Source: a virus. From it: 37,504 nt of DNA. Position 1 is the first letter of the stretch; every line of letters starts with the position of its first letter. Both the position numbers and the translations under genes were made by a program. The stretch is taken from positions 1-37,504 of IMG/VR virus record IMGVR_UViG_3300017917_003898; one strand, written 5' to 3'. Positions 4,761 to 13,099 of the stretch are shown here, piece by piece. The notes below the pieces were generated by a model. It was not told where the DNA came from, ran no database searches, and saw only the letters and a list, made by a program, of their open reading frames with translations.

Positions 4761-6646
4761 AAAAACTAATCTCAATTTTACTAACAGCAGTATTCTATTT
4801 AGGATTATCTGCACAATCAGCCACCACATCTCCTGGAACAGGACATTGGGTAGTTATTGATTCAGGATACAAAGTAGAAACCTACACAACTGGAAAAACA
4901 GTTGCTCCTTTGTATTTTTACAACACATCTACTATTAACAAAATTACTGGTTTGCAATTTAGAGTATTTTATGATAATACTGCTTTTACAGCTGTAGTAC
5001 CTTCATTAAAAATATCATCTTCAGATCAATATTTACAGTATACCGATAATAATACAAGTGGTTATTTGACGGTTACTGTTGTCTATACAGGCACTAATTC
5101 TACATTTAACTACTCTGATGGTGCTATGTTTGATTTAACGTTTACACACTCAAGTGCAACTGTTTGGAATACTTTAGATTCTATTAAATCATTAAAAATA
5201 TCAGGTGTAAGTTCATTTCCTAATTTAGCTTCAAGTAACTATGGTAATGATACTACATTAACTGTTTATTCTTACGGTGGTCGTTTCAATCAGAAAATGT
5301 TAAGATTTGCTGGTAAATTTATTAATACTACTGGTACTAATTCTAAGAATTTATGGGTAAGTTTAGAAAAGAAAGCACCAGGTGGATCTTGGACTACAGT
5401 AATGTCTAAATCAACTAACTCAAATGGTGTAGTTGTTTTCTATAAAAATATAGATACTACTTATTGGGATGTTAGAATGGCAGTTAAAGGAGATACAATG
5501 ACTCCTGGTTCTGTATTCTCAACAGCTGATGCTCAAAAGATTAACCAAGTAATGTTGGGTACTTATACTCCTAAAGGATTTGATTATTATTCTATGGATG
5601 TAAATGCAGCAGATGGTAATATTACAATTGCAGACGTTTATTCAGTTTATGGTAGATTAGCAGGTAGATTTACTAAATGGCCTAATTCTCAAAATGATGT
5701 TAAATTCTTTACAGTAGCAGAATATAATACTATTAATGCTTCTTCAAATAACTATACTTCAACTATTGCTGGTGTTACTAATTTCTATTACACTATTGAT
5801 GGTAAAGATTCTATTACTTATTATGTAAATGTTAAAGGTGATGCTAATGGTACTGGTTTTAAAATGGCTCGTTTAACACCTATTAAAATTATCAACCCAG
5901 CAAATGCTAATAAATATATAATTGATAATACCGTTTCATATGACAATGTTATAGAAACTATAGAAGTTAATATGCCTAAAATAACTGTTGACCAAGGTAA
6001 TTTAGTTAATGTACCTGTTAAAGTATTAACTAAAGGAAAACAATTAGGTGCATTTCAATTAGAATTAAAATATGATACTGCTTTATTAGAATTTAGAAAA
6101 ATTGATTTAACTGAAAAAATGATGAACTGGACCTCATTCACTAATCCTGATAATGGGATAGTTGCTTTCGGTGCTGCTGATTTAAAAGGTGATCAATTAT
6201 TAAATGATGGTGAGACAGTAATGAATTTACAATTTATAGCTAAAAAACCTCAAGCTGATTGGGGTACAGCAGCTGTTTGGACTGGTCCTAAATTTGTAGG
6301 AGGTAATGATGCTAGAGATATGAATATTACTCCTGCTATGGGTATAATTGAAGTAAGAAGAATTCAAAATACTACTGTTGTTAAAGGTTTAGAAAAAATA
6401 ATTGTTTATCCAAACCCAACTCAAGGTGAAGTAGTAGTTGAATTTAAAGTAGAATATGATTCAGAAGTAGAATTGAATGTAAATGATTTAATAGGAAAAA
6501 GAGTATTAGAAATTTTAAATCAAAGAATGCCTTCAGGCAGTTACAAATATATTGTAAAGTTAGATCAGTTAGCTAACGGTATGTATATTATGTCTTTACA
6601 GACTAGTACAACAGCTACTTCTCATAAAATATTTATAAATAAATGA
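4757..6646 (+). CDS. T9SS-sorted secreted protein with cohesin-like and dockerin-like modules
   Basis: 629 residues from the ATG at 4757, which overlaps the previous stop as ATGA; an upstream in-frame ATG at 4745 would put four extra residues before the signal peptide and is less likely. MKKLISILLTAVFYLGLSAQS is a Sec signal peptide. Two beta domains (about 30-165 and 410-530) resemble cohesin-type folds. Between them DVNAADGNITIADVY (from D281) is a dockerin/EF-hand-like calcium loop. The last ~80 residues match the T9SS type A sorting domain: VYPNP (Y551-P554), a central DLIGKRVLE, then LANGMYIMSLQ and KIFINK. T9SS exports such cargo across the outer membrane of Bacteroidota and removes this domain. 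The phage would therefore use a host secretion system to place this protein on or outside the cell. Its purpose is unknown. Confidence 0.78.
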   Translation: MKKLISILLTAVFYLGLSAQSATTSPGTGHWVVIDSGYKVETYTTGKTVAPLYFYNTSTINKITGLQFRVFYDNTAFTAVVPSLKISSSDQYLQYTDNNTSGYLTVTVVYTGTNSTFNYSDGAMFDLTFTHSSATVWNTLDSIKSLKISGVSSFPNLASSNYGNDTTLTVYSYGGRFNQKMLRFAGKFINTTGTNSKNLWVSLEKKAPGGSWTTVMSKSTNSNGVVVFYKNIDTTYWDVRMAVKGDTMTPGSVFSTADAQKINQVMLGTYTPKGFDYYSMDVNAADGNITIADVYSVYGRLAGRFTKWPNSQNDVKFFTVAEYNTINASSNNYTSTIAGVTNFYYTIDGKDSITYYVNVKGDANGTGFKMARLTPIKIINPANANKYIIDNTVSYDNVIETIEVNMPKITVDQGNLVNVPVKVLTKGKQLGAFQLELKYDTALLEFRKIDLTEKMMNWTSFTNPDNGIVAFGAADLKGDQLLNDGETVMNLQFIAKKPQADWGTAAVWTGPKFVGGNDARDMNITPAMGIIEVRRIQNTTVVKGLEKIIVYPNPTQGEVVVEFKVEYDSEVELNVNDLIGKRVLEILNQRMPSGSYKYIVKLDQLANGMYIMSLQTSTTATSHKIFINK

Positions 6647-6999
6647 TAAAAATGTTTAATTTTGGAAAACAAGAATATGTTAAAGTAGACGATAAGAATC
6701 GTTTCTACTATATGTTACAATCAATGCAAGTTAATCGTTGGAAGATTACTTTAATTGTATTGTCTTTATTTTTCTTTATTATCTTAGGTATTAACTCTGC
6801 TGTGTTCTTTGGAGTTGCAATTCAAGAATCTTGGAAAGAAATGTTACTTATTTTATTAGGTGCGTTTGTTGGTAACTTAAATAAAGTGGTAGATTATTGG
6901 TTTAACTCAGAAGACAGAGATAAAATGTTAATTCAAAAGGTAGATGAGGAAGATGGTAACTCACTTTCAAACACAATGTCTAGCAAAATAGAAGGATAA
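6643..6999 (+). CDS. Small two-helix membrane protein
   Basis: 118 residues. Two hydrophobic segments (about 33-55 and 64-80) are separated by a short loop. The segment LLGAFVGNLNKVVDYWFNSEDRDKM, with Trp-Phe next to the membrane and then charges, recalls small phage membrane proteins of holin type. The start overlaps the upstream stop as ATGA. Position inside the envelope block makes an inner-membrane role in lysis or envelope modification plausible. No specific family was recognised, and a holin candidate at 11044 lies nearer the endolysin. Confidence 0.5.
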   Translation: MIKMFNFGKQEYVKVDDKNRFYYMLQSMQVNRWKITLIVLSLFFFIILGINSAVFFGVAIQESWKEMLLILLGAFVGNLNKVVDYWFNSEDRDKMLIQKVDEEDGNSLSNTMSSKIEG

Positions 7000-7003
7000 A
7001 ATT

Positions 7004-7327
7004 ATGTCAGAAGAAACTCAAGAAAGCGGAATGTCCGCTGTTAAAAAAGCCATCATCGGTGCTATTACCACTGCGGTAACGGCAGGTGGTGCCTGGTTTG
7101 TAAGTCATTTAGGTGGCGGAGAAGAATCTAAACCAGAAACTCCAGCAGCTGTTTCAGCTCCTGCTCCTGTTATTAACATTACTAATAGTAATGAAAATAG
7201 TCAAAAGCAACAAGCTTCAGGTGGAACTAATACAGTTATCTACAAAGAAAAAACAGTAGAAAAACAAGCAGCTCCGGCTGAAAAACCTGCTTCAAAACCT
7301 AAAGAAGATGAAGAAAGTCCTTGGTAA
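7004..7327 (+). CDS. Single-helix anchored protein with Pro/Ala-rich tail
   Basis: 107 residues. A short N-terminal region precedes one Ala/Gly-rich membrane helix (about 13-37). The rest is low-complexity Pro, Ala, Lys and Glu, likely extended and unfolded, ending EDEESPW. It may span the periplasm as a linker. The next gene starts inside its last 20 bases in another frame. No family was recognised. Confidence 0.45.
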   Translation: MSEETQESGMSAVKKAIIGAITTAVTAGGAWFVSHLGGGEESKPETPAAVSAPAPVINITNSNENSQKQQASGGTNTVIYKEKTVEKQAAPAEKPASKPKEDEESPW

Positions 7328-8030
7328 TATCTCTTTAATAATTATAGGGGCTATATTTTTCGCCTTATTATTAACAACTATTTTTTCTAGTTGTGGTTCA
7401 ATGAAAACTACAACTGAACAGGATGTTATTGAAGTTAAAGATATTTCATCAGTTTCTAATTATAATGATTCTATTAAAAAAGTAGTTCAAGTAATTAACG
7501 TTGATATGTCTAAATTATTTGCTATGTATCCTGCTTTACAAGAAAAAAATGTTGGGTTGGGATTTGCTGAAACTGTATTAGATTATTTAGATGAAACGCA
7601 TCGTTTTGTATTTAGTGAAGAGAAGACTGAAATCAAGGAAAGGATGGTAACTCAATTTAAAGCTTCTAAAAAAGGAATCTTTGAAGAACCTATTGATGGT
7701 AAAGGTAAAATTAAAGCCGCTCAATATTTTGTTTACGTGACTGTAGCTGATTTTGCTGTAGATGAGGATGAGGCAGTAGCAAAAGGTAAATCTGTATCTG
7801 TTGTTACTACTTTTATTCGTTTACAAGTTAGATTTGTTGATGCAAAAACAGGTCAAGTATTTATAGGATCAGGTGAGGGTGAATCTAAAAAAATAGGTGA
7901 ATCATTCTTAAAGTCTCTTGATATGAAGTTTTCTCAAAGTACTGTTGGTAAAGCCACTAGAAAATCTTTAGAAACTGCTACTACTAAAGTAGTTGAAAAC
8001 TTAATCAAGAATGGCATCTTTAAAAACTAA
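7308..8030 (+). CDS. CsgG-like outer-membrane lipoprotein
   Basis: 240 residues. An N-terminal hydrophobic segment ends in FSSCGSM, a lipobox-like site with C29 as probable lipidated cysteine. The body follows the CsgG pattern: a helix leading to ETHRFVFSEE, the segment KIKAAQYFVYVTVADF, a strand-rich TTFIRLQVRFVDAKTGQVFIGSGEGE, then a C-terminal helix with KATRKSLETATTKVVENLI. CsgG proteins form ring-shaped channels in the outer membrane that export curli subunits. Here no curlin is seen, but several exported proteins surround it. It may build a pore for these neighbours or weaken the outer membrane at lysis. Length is close to CsgG. The call rests on sequence pattern only. Confidence 0.6.
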   Translation: MKKVLGNISLIIIGAIFFALLLTTIFSSCGSMKTTTEQDVIEVKDISSVSNYNDSIKKVVQVINVDMSKLFAMYPALQEKNVGLGFAETVLDYLDETHRFVFSEEKTEIKERMVTQFKASKKGIFEEPIDGKGKIKAAQYFVYVTVADFAVDEDEAVAKGKSVSVVTTFIRLQVRFVDAKTGQVFIGSGEGESKKIGESFLKSLDMKFSQSTVGKATRKSLETATTKVVENLIKNGIFKN

Positions 8031-9435
8031 AATATTAATTATATTAATGATTATTGGATTGCCCCTTTGTGGGCAATCCTTTACTTATAGTTATATAGAT
8101 CCGTGTACTCATGAGATAAAATACATAAATGCGGATATGTCTGCTCCTATAATGGTAGCTTATTATGGACAAGTACAGGCGTTTACTTACATTCAATTAA
8201 GTGATGGTACATTTGATAATTGGTTGAATAATATTTATAACAAATATAAATCTACCTCTCCATGTCAAGGTGTTATTACAACTACAACAACTACAACCTC
8301 AACAAACCAAGTATCGAATATAATAACTAATGTTACTAGTTTAGTAAGTTTAGATTTATCTTCAGTAACTTCAGGTGTAAGTGGTGGTGTAGGAAATAAT
8401 GTAGGAGGAACAGCATCTTCAGGTTCAGGTAGTGTATCCTCAGAAAATAAAAAAGAAAATGGTACTAATAATAACTCTAATGACCCTAACTCTAGTAGTA
8501 CTAGTGATGGATCTAGTAATAACTCGTCAGAGGGACAAACAGGACAAAATGGTGGAAACTCATCAGAAAATCAAGGCGGGTCTAATGGAGGAGGAGGTGT
8601 AAATGGAAACAATAATTCCAATTCTAATTCAGGGGGCTCTAGCGGTAGCTCTGGTAGTGGGGGTAGTAAGACTGATTCTAAAGGAGAGACCCCGAAAGAA
8701 GAAAAACCAAATGAACAGAAAGTAGAGGAACAAAAAACCGAAACTCAAAAATCACAAACTCAATCAACAGCAAAAGCAGCTGCTAAAGCTAAAACCGAAA
8801 CTCAAAAACCTGCTATTTTATTAACAGGAGATATTGTTGGGATTCAAACTAAAGCTAATGGTAATCAAGATGCTAGAGCCACTATGTCTTTTACTCGTGT
8901 AAAAGGAGATGGAACTGCATCTTTAGGTTTATCAGCAGATTATATGGTTAACGCTAAAATAGGTAATTTTTCAGGTATTCGTTCTTGGATTGGTACTAAT
9001 AAAAAAGGCAATAAACATATTAATATTGTTTCCGGAGGGTTTGGTTTAATGCCCCAATCTACATCAGGAAATTTATTATTTGTAAGGGTTAACTCAATTA
9101 AATCATTTACTGCTTTATATGGTGCTGCTGGTACTTATGGTAAATTATATGGGGAAGAATTAATATCAACTATTGCTATTGCTGGTTTTATGTATAAAGG
9201 AAAATTAACTAAATCAATAGATGCTACAATTATTGCTGCTGGTATTTATTCTCCTTATCAAAAATATTATACTGAATCTTTATTTAAAGCAAAACCTATT
9301 GTTATTCCATTTTTAAATCTAAATTATAGGTTAACTAAAACTTTTGGAATAGGATTAACAGCAGGTGGCACTTATATATCAGGGGAAGATATATTAAATT
9401 ATCAAATACTAATGGGAGCTAAATTAAAATTATGA
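8011..9435 (+). CDS. Exported outer-membrane-type protein with low-complexity linker
   Basis: 474 residues. The signal peptide ends near LPLCGQS (about residue 22). Residues ~25-85 form a small Cys-containing domain. Residues ~90-260 are low-complexity: a Thr run, then Ser/Gly/Asn repeats, then Lys/Glu/Gln/Thr repeats. The last ~200 residues (from ILLTGDIVG) alternate polar and hydrophobic residues and end in strands such as FGIGLTAGGTYI and ILMGAKLKL, as in outer-membrane beta barrels. It overlaps the CsgG-like gene by 20 bases. It could anchor an extended surface structure or act in superinfection exclusion. No family was recognised. Confidence 0.5.
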   Translation: MASLKTKILIILMIIGLPLCGQSFTYSYIDPCTHEIKYINADMSAPIMVAYYGQVQAFTYIQLSDGTFDNWLNNIYNKYKSTSPCQGVITTTTTTTSTNQVSNIITNVTSLVSLDLSSVTSGVSGGVGNNVGGTASSGSGSVSSENKKENGTNNNSNDPNSSSTSDGSSNNSSEGQTGQNGGNSSENQGGSNGGGGVNGNNNSNSNSGGSSGSSGSGGSKTDSKGETPKEEKPNEQKVEEQKTETQKSQTQSTAKAAAKAKTETQKPAILLTGDIVGIQTKANGNQDARATMSFTRVKGDGTASLGLSADYMVNAKIGNFSGIRSWIGTNKKGNKHINIVSGGFGLMPQSTSGNLLFVRVNSIKSFTALYGAAGTYGKLYGEELISTIAIAGFMYKGKLTKSIDATIIAAGIYSPYQKYYTESLFKAKPIVIPFLNLNYRLTKTFGIGLTAGGTYISGEDILNYQILMGAKLKL

Positions 9436-10583
9436 GGTGGATTATTATTTTCTTTTTAATCACTAATTCCTTATTAGCACAATTTACTTACTCAGGTTAT
9501 CTTTATAATGCAAATGGTTCAGGTGCTTATAATGTACCTGTTAAACTTTATAAACGAACTACAACCACTACAGGTAATAATTCAACATCTGTCAGAATTT
9601 TTAAAACCCATAATAGTAATGGTAGTACTAATCAATATCAAGCTTATCCTTCAACAAGATCAGAAATGGATAGATGTTTTAGTACAGCTTATTCCAATAC
9701 AGTTTTATATTGGACAGGTTCATTATCAGGAAATGCATCTTTAAATTTTGGTTCTTATTCAACTTTAACATCCTATGGAGCTTCAGTTCCAAATGGAGGT
9801 GAATATTTTTCAACAGAAGTTACTTTTACTTTCACCCCCGCAGAATCAGGAACTTATTCATTTGGTTTAACATCAGATGATGGAGGTGATTTATGGCTTG
9901 TAAATTATGGTAGTGTAATTGAGTGGTATGGAGGTAAAGGAACAGGACAATATAAATATGGTAGTGTAAATTTAACAGCAGGTACCTCTTATTCATTTAT
10001 AGCTAGAATGCAAGAGTATGGAGGTGGAGAAGGACTTTATGTTAACTGGAAACGACCATCACAATCTGGTTATTCTTATCAATCTTCAGAAATAGGAACA
10101 GTAACTACTACAACCTCATCTTGGACATTAGATGCAACTTCATATACTAATTCATCAGGTTATTATTCTTTTTCTAGAACTACTACTAGTAATACAGAAT
10201 GGTATATTCAAATTGATGCCCCTACTAGAATTCAAGCTTATACAACAACTGATTTGCAAGCAGTTTCAAATATTATTTTAGAGAAAACTTCCAAAACAGG
10301 TTTATCATTTCATATGTTTGATGTTAATGATGATGGAAGATTGGATGTGGCAGATGAATATTATATTTCTGCAAGACAAAAAGCAATTTTTAATAAATGG
10401 AGAATAGCACCTGATGTAAGAATATTTACAACCTCAGAATACAATTCTATTACTTCTTCTTCCAATAATGTTAGAACTATATATCCAGGAGTTGCTTCTT
10501 ATGCAACTTCAACCTTAACATCTGGTGGTACTCTAAATCTTTATATTATTGCTCCTGGTTATGCAGGATCAGTTTCTTATTAA
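9432..10583 (+). CDS. Secreted PA14-domain protein with dockerin-like C-terminal module
   Basis: 383 residues; starts by ATGA overlap with the previous gene. A signal peptide ends near LLAQF (about residue 18). Residues ~60-210 look like a PA14 domain: FSTEVTFTFTPAESGTYSFGLTSDDGGDLWL, then SYSFIARMQEYGGGEGLYVNW. PA14 is a sugar-binding or protein-binding beta barrel. D297-V-N-D-D-G-R-L-D is an EF-hand/dockerin-like loop. The following KW..DVRIFTTSEYNSITSSSNN repeats a stretch of the T9SS cargo at 4757, so the two share a module. No T9SS sorting domain is visible at its C-terminus. Confidence 0.6.
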   Translation: MRWIIIFFLITNSLLAQFTYSGYLYNANGSGAYNVPVKLYKRTTTTTGNNSTSVRIFKTHNSNGSTNQYQAYPSTRSEMDRCFSTAYSNTVLYWTGSLSGNASLNFGSYSTLTSYGASVPNGGEYFSTEVTFTFTPAESGTYSFGLTSDDGGDLWLVNYGSVIEWYGGKGTGQYKYGSVNLTAGTSYSFIARMQEYGGGEGLYVNWKRPSQSGYSYQSSEIGTVTTTTSSWTLDATSYTNSSGYYSFSRTTTSNTEWYIQIDAPTRIQAYTTTDLQAVSNIILEKTSKTGLSFHMFDVNDDGRLDVADEYYISARQKAIFNKWRIAPDVRIFTTSEYNSITSSSNNVRTIYPGVASYATSTLTSGGTLNLYIIAPGYAGSVSY

Positions 10584-10590
10584 TATTTAT
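10583..10590 (+). promoter_or_regulatory. ATATTTAT motif before 10596 gene
   Basis: ATATTTAT starts in the last base of the previous stop and ends five bases before the ATG at 10596. It would start a transcript carrying the holin and endolysin genes. Confidence 0.5.
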
Positions 10591-10595
10591 AACAA

Positions 10596-11042
10596 ATGTT
10601 AAACATAGTTGCTACAATATTGTTTGCTTTACAACCTTCACCTACTTATGTTAAGGTTCATACTCACAATTATACTCAAATAGAGAAAATTGATGGTAGA
10701 GATCCTTTATTTGGTGTTAAAGAAACTATTGAAGAATTATTAATTGAAAAAGGATATACCCCTACTGATACTGGGGATGGCTTTGATGTTCATGTTTCTA
10801 TTGATAGTATTTATTCCCCTCAACAATTAATTAATATTGCGGGATTACAATGGTTAAGAAAAAATTATATTGTAAAAACTACAATTTGTATAGGATCGGG
10901 TTGTTTTAATGGAGTTGGTGAGAGAAAAACATTTATTTTTGCTATGTTTTTAAACGTAGAAAATAATGAGGTTCCTTTAAACCGAAAGGCGTTTTCGAAA
11001 GCGTTGCAAGCGAGTTTGAAAAACACAACTAAACAATTTTGA
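10596..11042 (+). CDS. Putative exported small protein
   Basis: 148 residues. The first ~17 residues are hydrophobic (MLNIVATILFALQPSPT) and could be a signal peptide. The rest is a mixed alpha/beta domain with VHVSIDSIYSP, a Cys pair in TICIGSGCFNG, and a C-terminal KAFSKALQASLKN helix. The pattern of a variable-strand domain plus terminal helix resembles small periplasmic lipoprotein-like folds, but there is no lipobox and no family was recognised. It sits directly before the holin candidate. Confidence 0.4.
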   Translation: MLNIVATILFALQPSPTYVKVHTHNYTQIEKIDGRDPLFGVKETIEELLIEKGYTPTDTGDGFDVHVSIDSIYSPQQLINIAGLQWLRKNYIVKTTICIGSGCFNGVGERKTFIFAMFLNVENNEVPLNRKAFSKALQASLKNTTKQF

Positions 11043-11043
11043 T

Positions 11044-11328
11044 ATGAAAAATTTCTTTAAACATCTATTTGATGACAACAACACAATCAATGAAAAAGCC
11101 GTAGTAGGTTTTATTGCGTTTGCTTGTCTGGTTTTAGCATTACTAGTTGACTTGGTAACAGGTTATATGGGTACTGCTTTGGTAATTAATCAGTTTATCT
11201 TTGATGGCTTTATGGTAATCGTTTTAGGTTCCTTTGGTATTGCCTCTGTAGATAAATTTATGAATAAAAAGAATTCTAAAGAAGAAGATACAACTTCTAC
11301 TACTCCAACTGAAGAAGAGGAAGGTTAA
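11044..11328 (+). CDS. Putative holin
   Basis: 94 residues with two membrane helices (about 19-40 and 45-67), a short polar N-terminus and a highly charged C-terminal tail (KNSKEEDTTSTTPTEEEEG). Size, topology and position two bases upstream of the endolysin gene fit a class II phage holin, which permeabilises the inner membrane so that the endolysin reaches the cell wall. Sequence family is not recognised; the call rests on topology and context. Confidence 0.6.
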   Translation: MKNFFKHLFDDNNTINEKAVVGFIAFACLVLALLVDLVTGYMGTALVINQFIFDGFMVIVLGSFGIASVDKFMNKKNSKEEDTTSTTPTEEEEG

Positions 11329-11330
11329 TT

Positions 11331-12161
11331 ATGTTATTAAAAAAAGGCGATAATAACGAGGACGTTAAAAAATTACAAATTAAATTAGGAGTTGATCCTA
11401 TTGGTAATTTTGGACCTAAAACTGAAGCAGCTGTTATAGCGTTTCAGAAAGCTAATGGGTTAAAAGATGATGGAGTTGTAGGAAATGATACTTGGAATAA
11501 AATTATGGGGATTACAACTTCTACCCCTACTCCTGCACCTACTGTAGTAGTTCCTCCTAGTTCTTTTAAATTAGATAAATTAAAAGGACACATTCCAGAT
11601 TCAGTAATTGCTCAAATTCCAGATACAGCTGCTAAATTTAATATTACTAATCCTTTAAGACTTGCTCATTTCCTAGCACAATGTGGACATGAATCAGGTG
11701 GATTTAAATCTACTAGTGAAAATTTAAATTATTCTTCTAAAGGTTTATTAGGTATCTTTCCAAGATATTTTAATGCTGCTACTGCTGAACAATATGCCCG
11801 TAAACCTGAGGCTATTGCTTCTCGTGTTTATGGAGGTAGAATGGGGAATGGAGCTGAAGCTACTAAAGAAGGATACAAGTTTAGAGGTAGAGGATATATC
11901 CAATTAACTGGAAAAGATAATTATGCTGCTTTTGATAAATCAGTTGCTGAAGATATTTTAGCTAATCCTGATTTAGTAGCAACTAAATATCCTTTAATGT
12001 CAGCTGCTTGGTTCTTTAATAAAAATGGACTTTGGGCTATATGTGATAAAGGATCAGATCAAGCAACAGTAACTGCTGTTACAAAAAGAGTAAATGGTGG
12101 AACTATAGGATTACCAGACCGTATTAAACATTTTGTAGAATATTATAATTTATTAAAATAA
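11331..12161 (+). CDS. Endolysin: peptidoglycan-binding domain plus GH19 catalytic domain
   Basis: 276 residues. Residues ~1-58 are a PG_binding_1 domain (DNNEDVKKLQIKLG, then FGPKTEAAVIAFQKANGL). A Thr/Pro-rich linker (~62-78) leads to a chitinase-class GH19 lysozyme domain to the end. GH19 hallmarks are H-E121-S-G-G-F, E130 in TSENLNYS and YKFRGRGYIQLTGKDNY. GH19 endolysins cut the glycan strand of peptidoglycan. No signal peptide is present, so it should depend on the holin just upstream. It is followed by a one-base overlap with the next gene. Confidence 0.9.
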   Translation: MLLKKGDNNEDVKKLQIKLGVDPIGNFGPKTEAAVIAFQKANGLKDDGVVGNDTWNKIMGITTSTPTPAPTVVVPPSSFKLDKLKGHIPDSVIAQIPDTAAKFNITNPLRLAHFLAQCGHESGGFKSTSENLNYSSKGLLGIFPRYFNAATAEQYARKPEAIASRVYGGRMGNGAEATKEGYKFRGRGYIQLTGKDNYAAFDKSVAEDILANPDLVATKYPLMSAAWFFNKNGLWAICDKGSDQATVTAVTKRVNGGTIGLPDRIKHFVEYYNLLK

Positions 12162-12538
12162 TGAGTGAATTTCAATTAAAAGAAGGACAAGGATATATCT
12201 ACGTTGGAGAATATTTCCATAAATACAATAAATCAATTCCTACAGAAAAAAAGGTAGCTAAAACAGATTCTTTATTAGAAATTCCTCAAATTGATGATTA
12301 TGCTTTTAGTTTAGACTTTACAGCATCAGATATCTATTTAGTAGATAACTATGAAAAAATGTATGAGGCATTAGTTGCTTTATTAGATAATGACCAATTA
12401 AAAGATGATTGGTATGAGGATACAGATGGCGATTTAAAAGATAGAGTAGCTAGATTTATGGCTGCTTTTGGATATAAAGAAATCTGTGATGTAGATGGTG
12501 ATGGTATTCCTGATCATTTAGACGACCATATTGGTTAA
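12161..12538 (+). CDS. Hypothetical protein with calcium-loop-like C-terminus
   Basis: 125 residues, acidic, no signal peptide or membrane helix. The C-terminus reads DVDGDGIPDHLDDH, the DxDxDGxxD pattern of thrombospondin type 3 or EF-hand-like calcium loops. The ATG overlaps the endolysin stop (TAATG), implying coupled expression with lysis. Function is not recognised. Confidence 0.45.
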   Translation: MSEFQLKEGQGYIYVGEYFHKYNKSIPTEKKVAKTDSLLEIPQIDDYAFSLDFTASDIYLVDNYEKMYEALVALLDNDQLKDDWYEDTDGDLKDRVARFMAAFGYKEICDVDGDGIPDHLDDHIG

Positions 12539-12539
12539 A

Positions 12540-12555
12540 TCGCCATACTCGGCGA
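12540..12555 (+). other. Short hairpin after 12161 gene
   Basis: TCGCC (12540-12544) pairs with GGCGA (12551-12555) and is followed by AAAATTCT rather than a T-run. It may be a weak terminator or stabiliser at the end of the lysis unit. Confidence 0.35.
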
Positions 12556-12574
12556 AAATTCTGAGATAATGTAT

Positions 12575-12608
12575 TATAGGCGCTATAGAAAAGTATATGG
12601 CGCCTATA
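12575..12608 (+). other. Inverted repeat overlapping the motif before 12619
   Basis: TATAGGCGC (12575-12583) and GCGCCTATA (12600-12608) pair perfectly over nine bases, with a further TATA/TATA possible inside. The right arm overlaps the first three bases of the ATATTTAT motif. It could be an operator, or an RNA hairpin that ends the upstream unit. Confidence 0.45.
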
Positions 12609-12613
12609 TTTAT
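12606..12613 (+). promoter_or_regulatory. ATATTTAT motif before 12619 gene
   Basis: ATATTTAT ends five bases before the ATG at 12619. Its first bases belong to the right arm of an inverted repeat, so binding there could block or modulate this promoter. Confidence 0.5.
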
Positions 12614-12618
12614 GTTAG

Positions 12619-13038
12619 ATGGATATAAATAAAATATTCAATTTATTTGAATCTGGTTCTGAGGAAAAATCTAAGGAAGATGTTGTTTTAATTAATATAA
12701 AAGATACTCCTATTTACTGGATAGGAATGTTTAAAAAATTAATTCAAAACAATAATATATTTACTACCCAGGTTGTTGGGTTTTTTGATAAAATAAACCC
12801 TGAATTAGATTTAGAGGATATAAAGGAAATGGGTGATAGGGTTGCCTATGAAAGAGCCTATTATTATCTTTCTAAGATTGATATTGAAAATAAAATGCAC
12901 CAAGACTCCATACTTTTGAATATGGATGATAATCTAAAAAAATCTTTAAATAAATCAATTCTATACTTCCAGGAATATGAGGAGTATGAAAAATGTGCAT
13001 TTATTAAAAAAATCCTAGATTTTACAAAAACTCTTTAA
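12619..13038 (+). CDS. Hypothetical helical protein
   Basis: 139 residues, charged and predicted mainly helical, with no signal peptide or membrane segment. The C-terminal stretch YFQEYEEYEKCAFIKKILDF resembles the paired-helix UvrB/UvrC-type motif (EEYEKCAxIKKI) that can mediate protein contact. It begins a run of small genes leading to the late sigma factor. No family was recognised. Confidence 0.5.
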   Translation: MDINKIFNLFESGSEEKSKEDVVLINIKDTPIYWIGMFKKLIQNNNIFTTQVVGFFDKINPELDLEDIKEMGDRVAYERAYYYLSKIDIENKMHQDSILLNMDDNLKKSLNKSILYFQEYEEYEKCAFIKKILDFTKTL

Positions 13039-13099
13039 CTTAAGCTTGGAGTGTGATCTCTTAAGTATTATATTCCAATCACGGGGTTTAAAAAAACAT

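Noticed and set aside
8281-8800. Tandem DNA repeat in the low-complexity part of the 8011 gene
   Set aside because: The Thr, Ser/Gly/Asn and Lys/Glu runs use varied codons without a fixed repeat unit, so this is protein-level low complexity rather than a DNA repeat.
9508-9744. Plus-strand 78-codon frame inside the PA14 gene
   Set aside because: It is out of frame within a well-supported gene and has low-complexity translation.
13046-13099. TTG-initiated extension of the gene at 13100
   Set aside because: Rare start, no supporting context, and an ATG in an A-rich setting follows.
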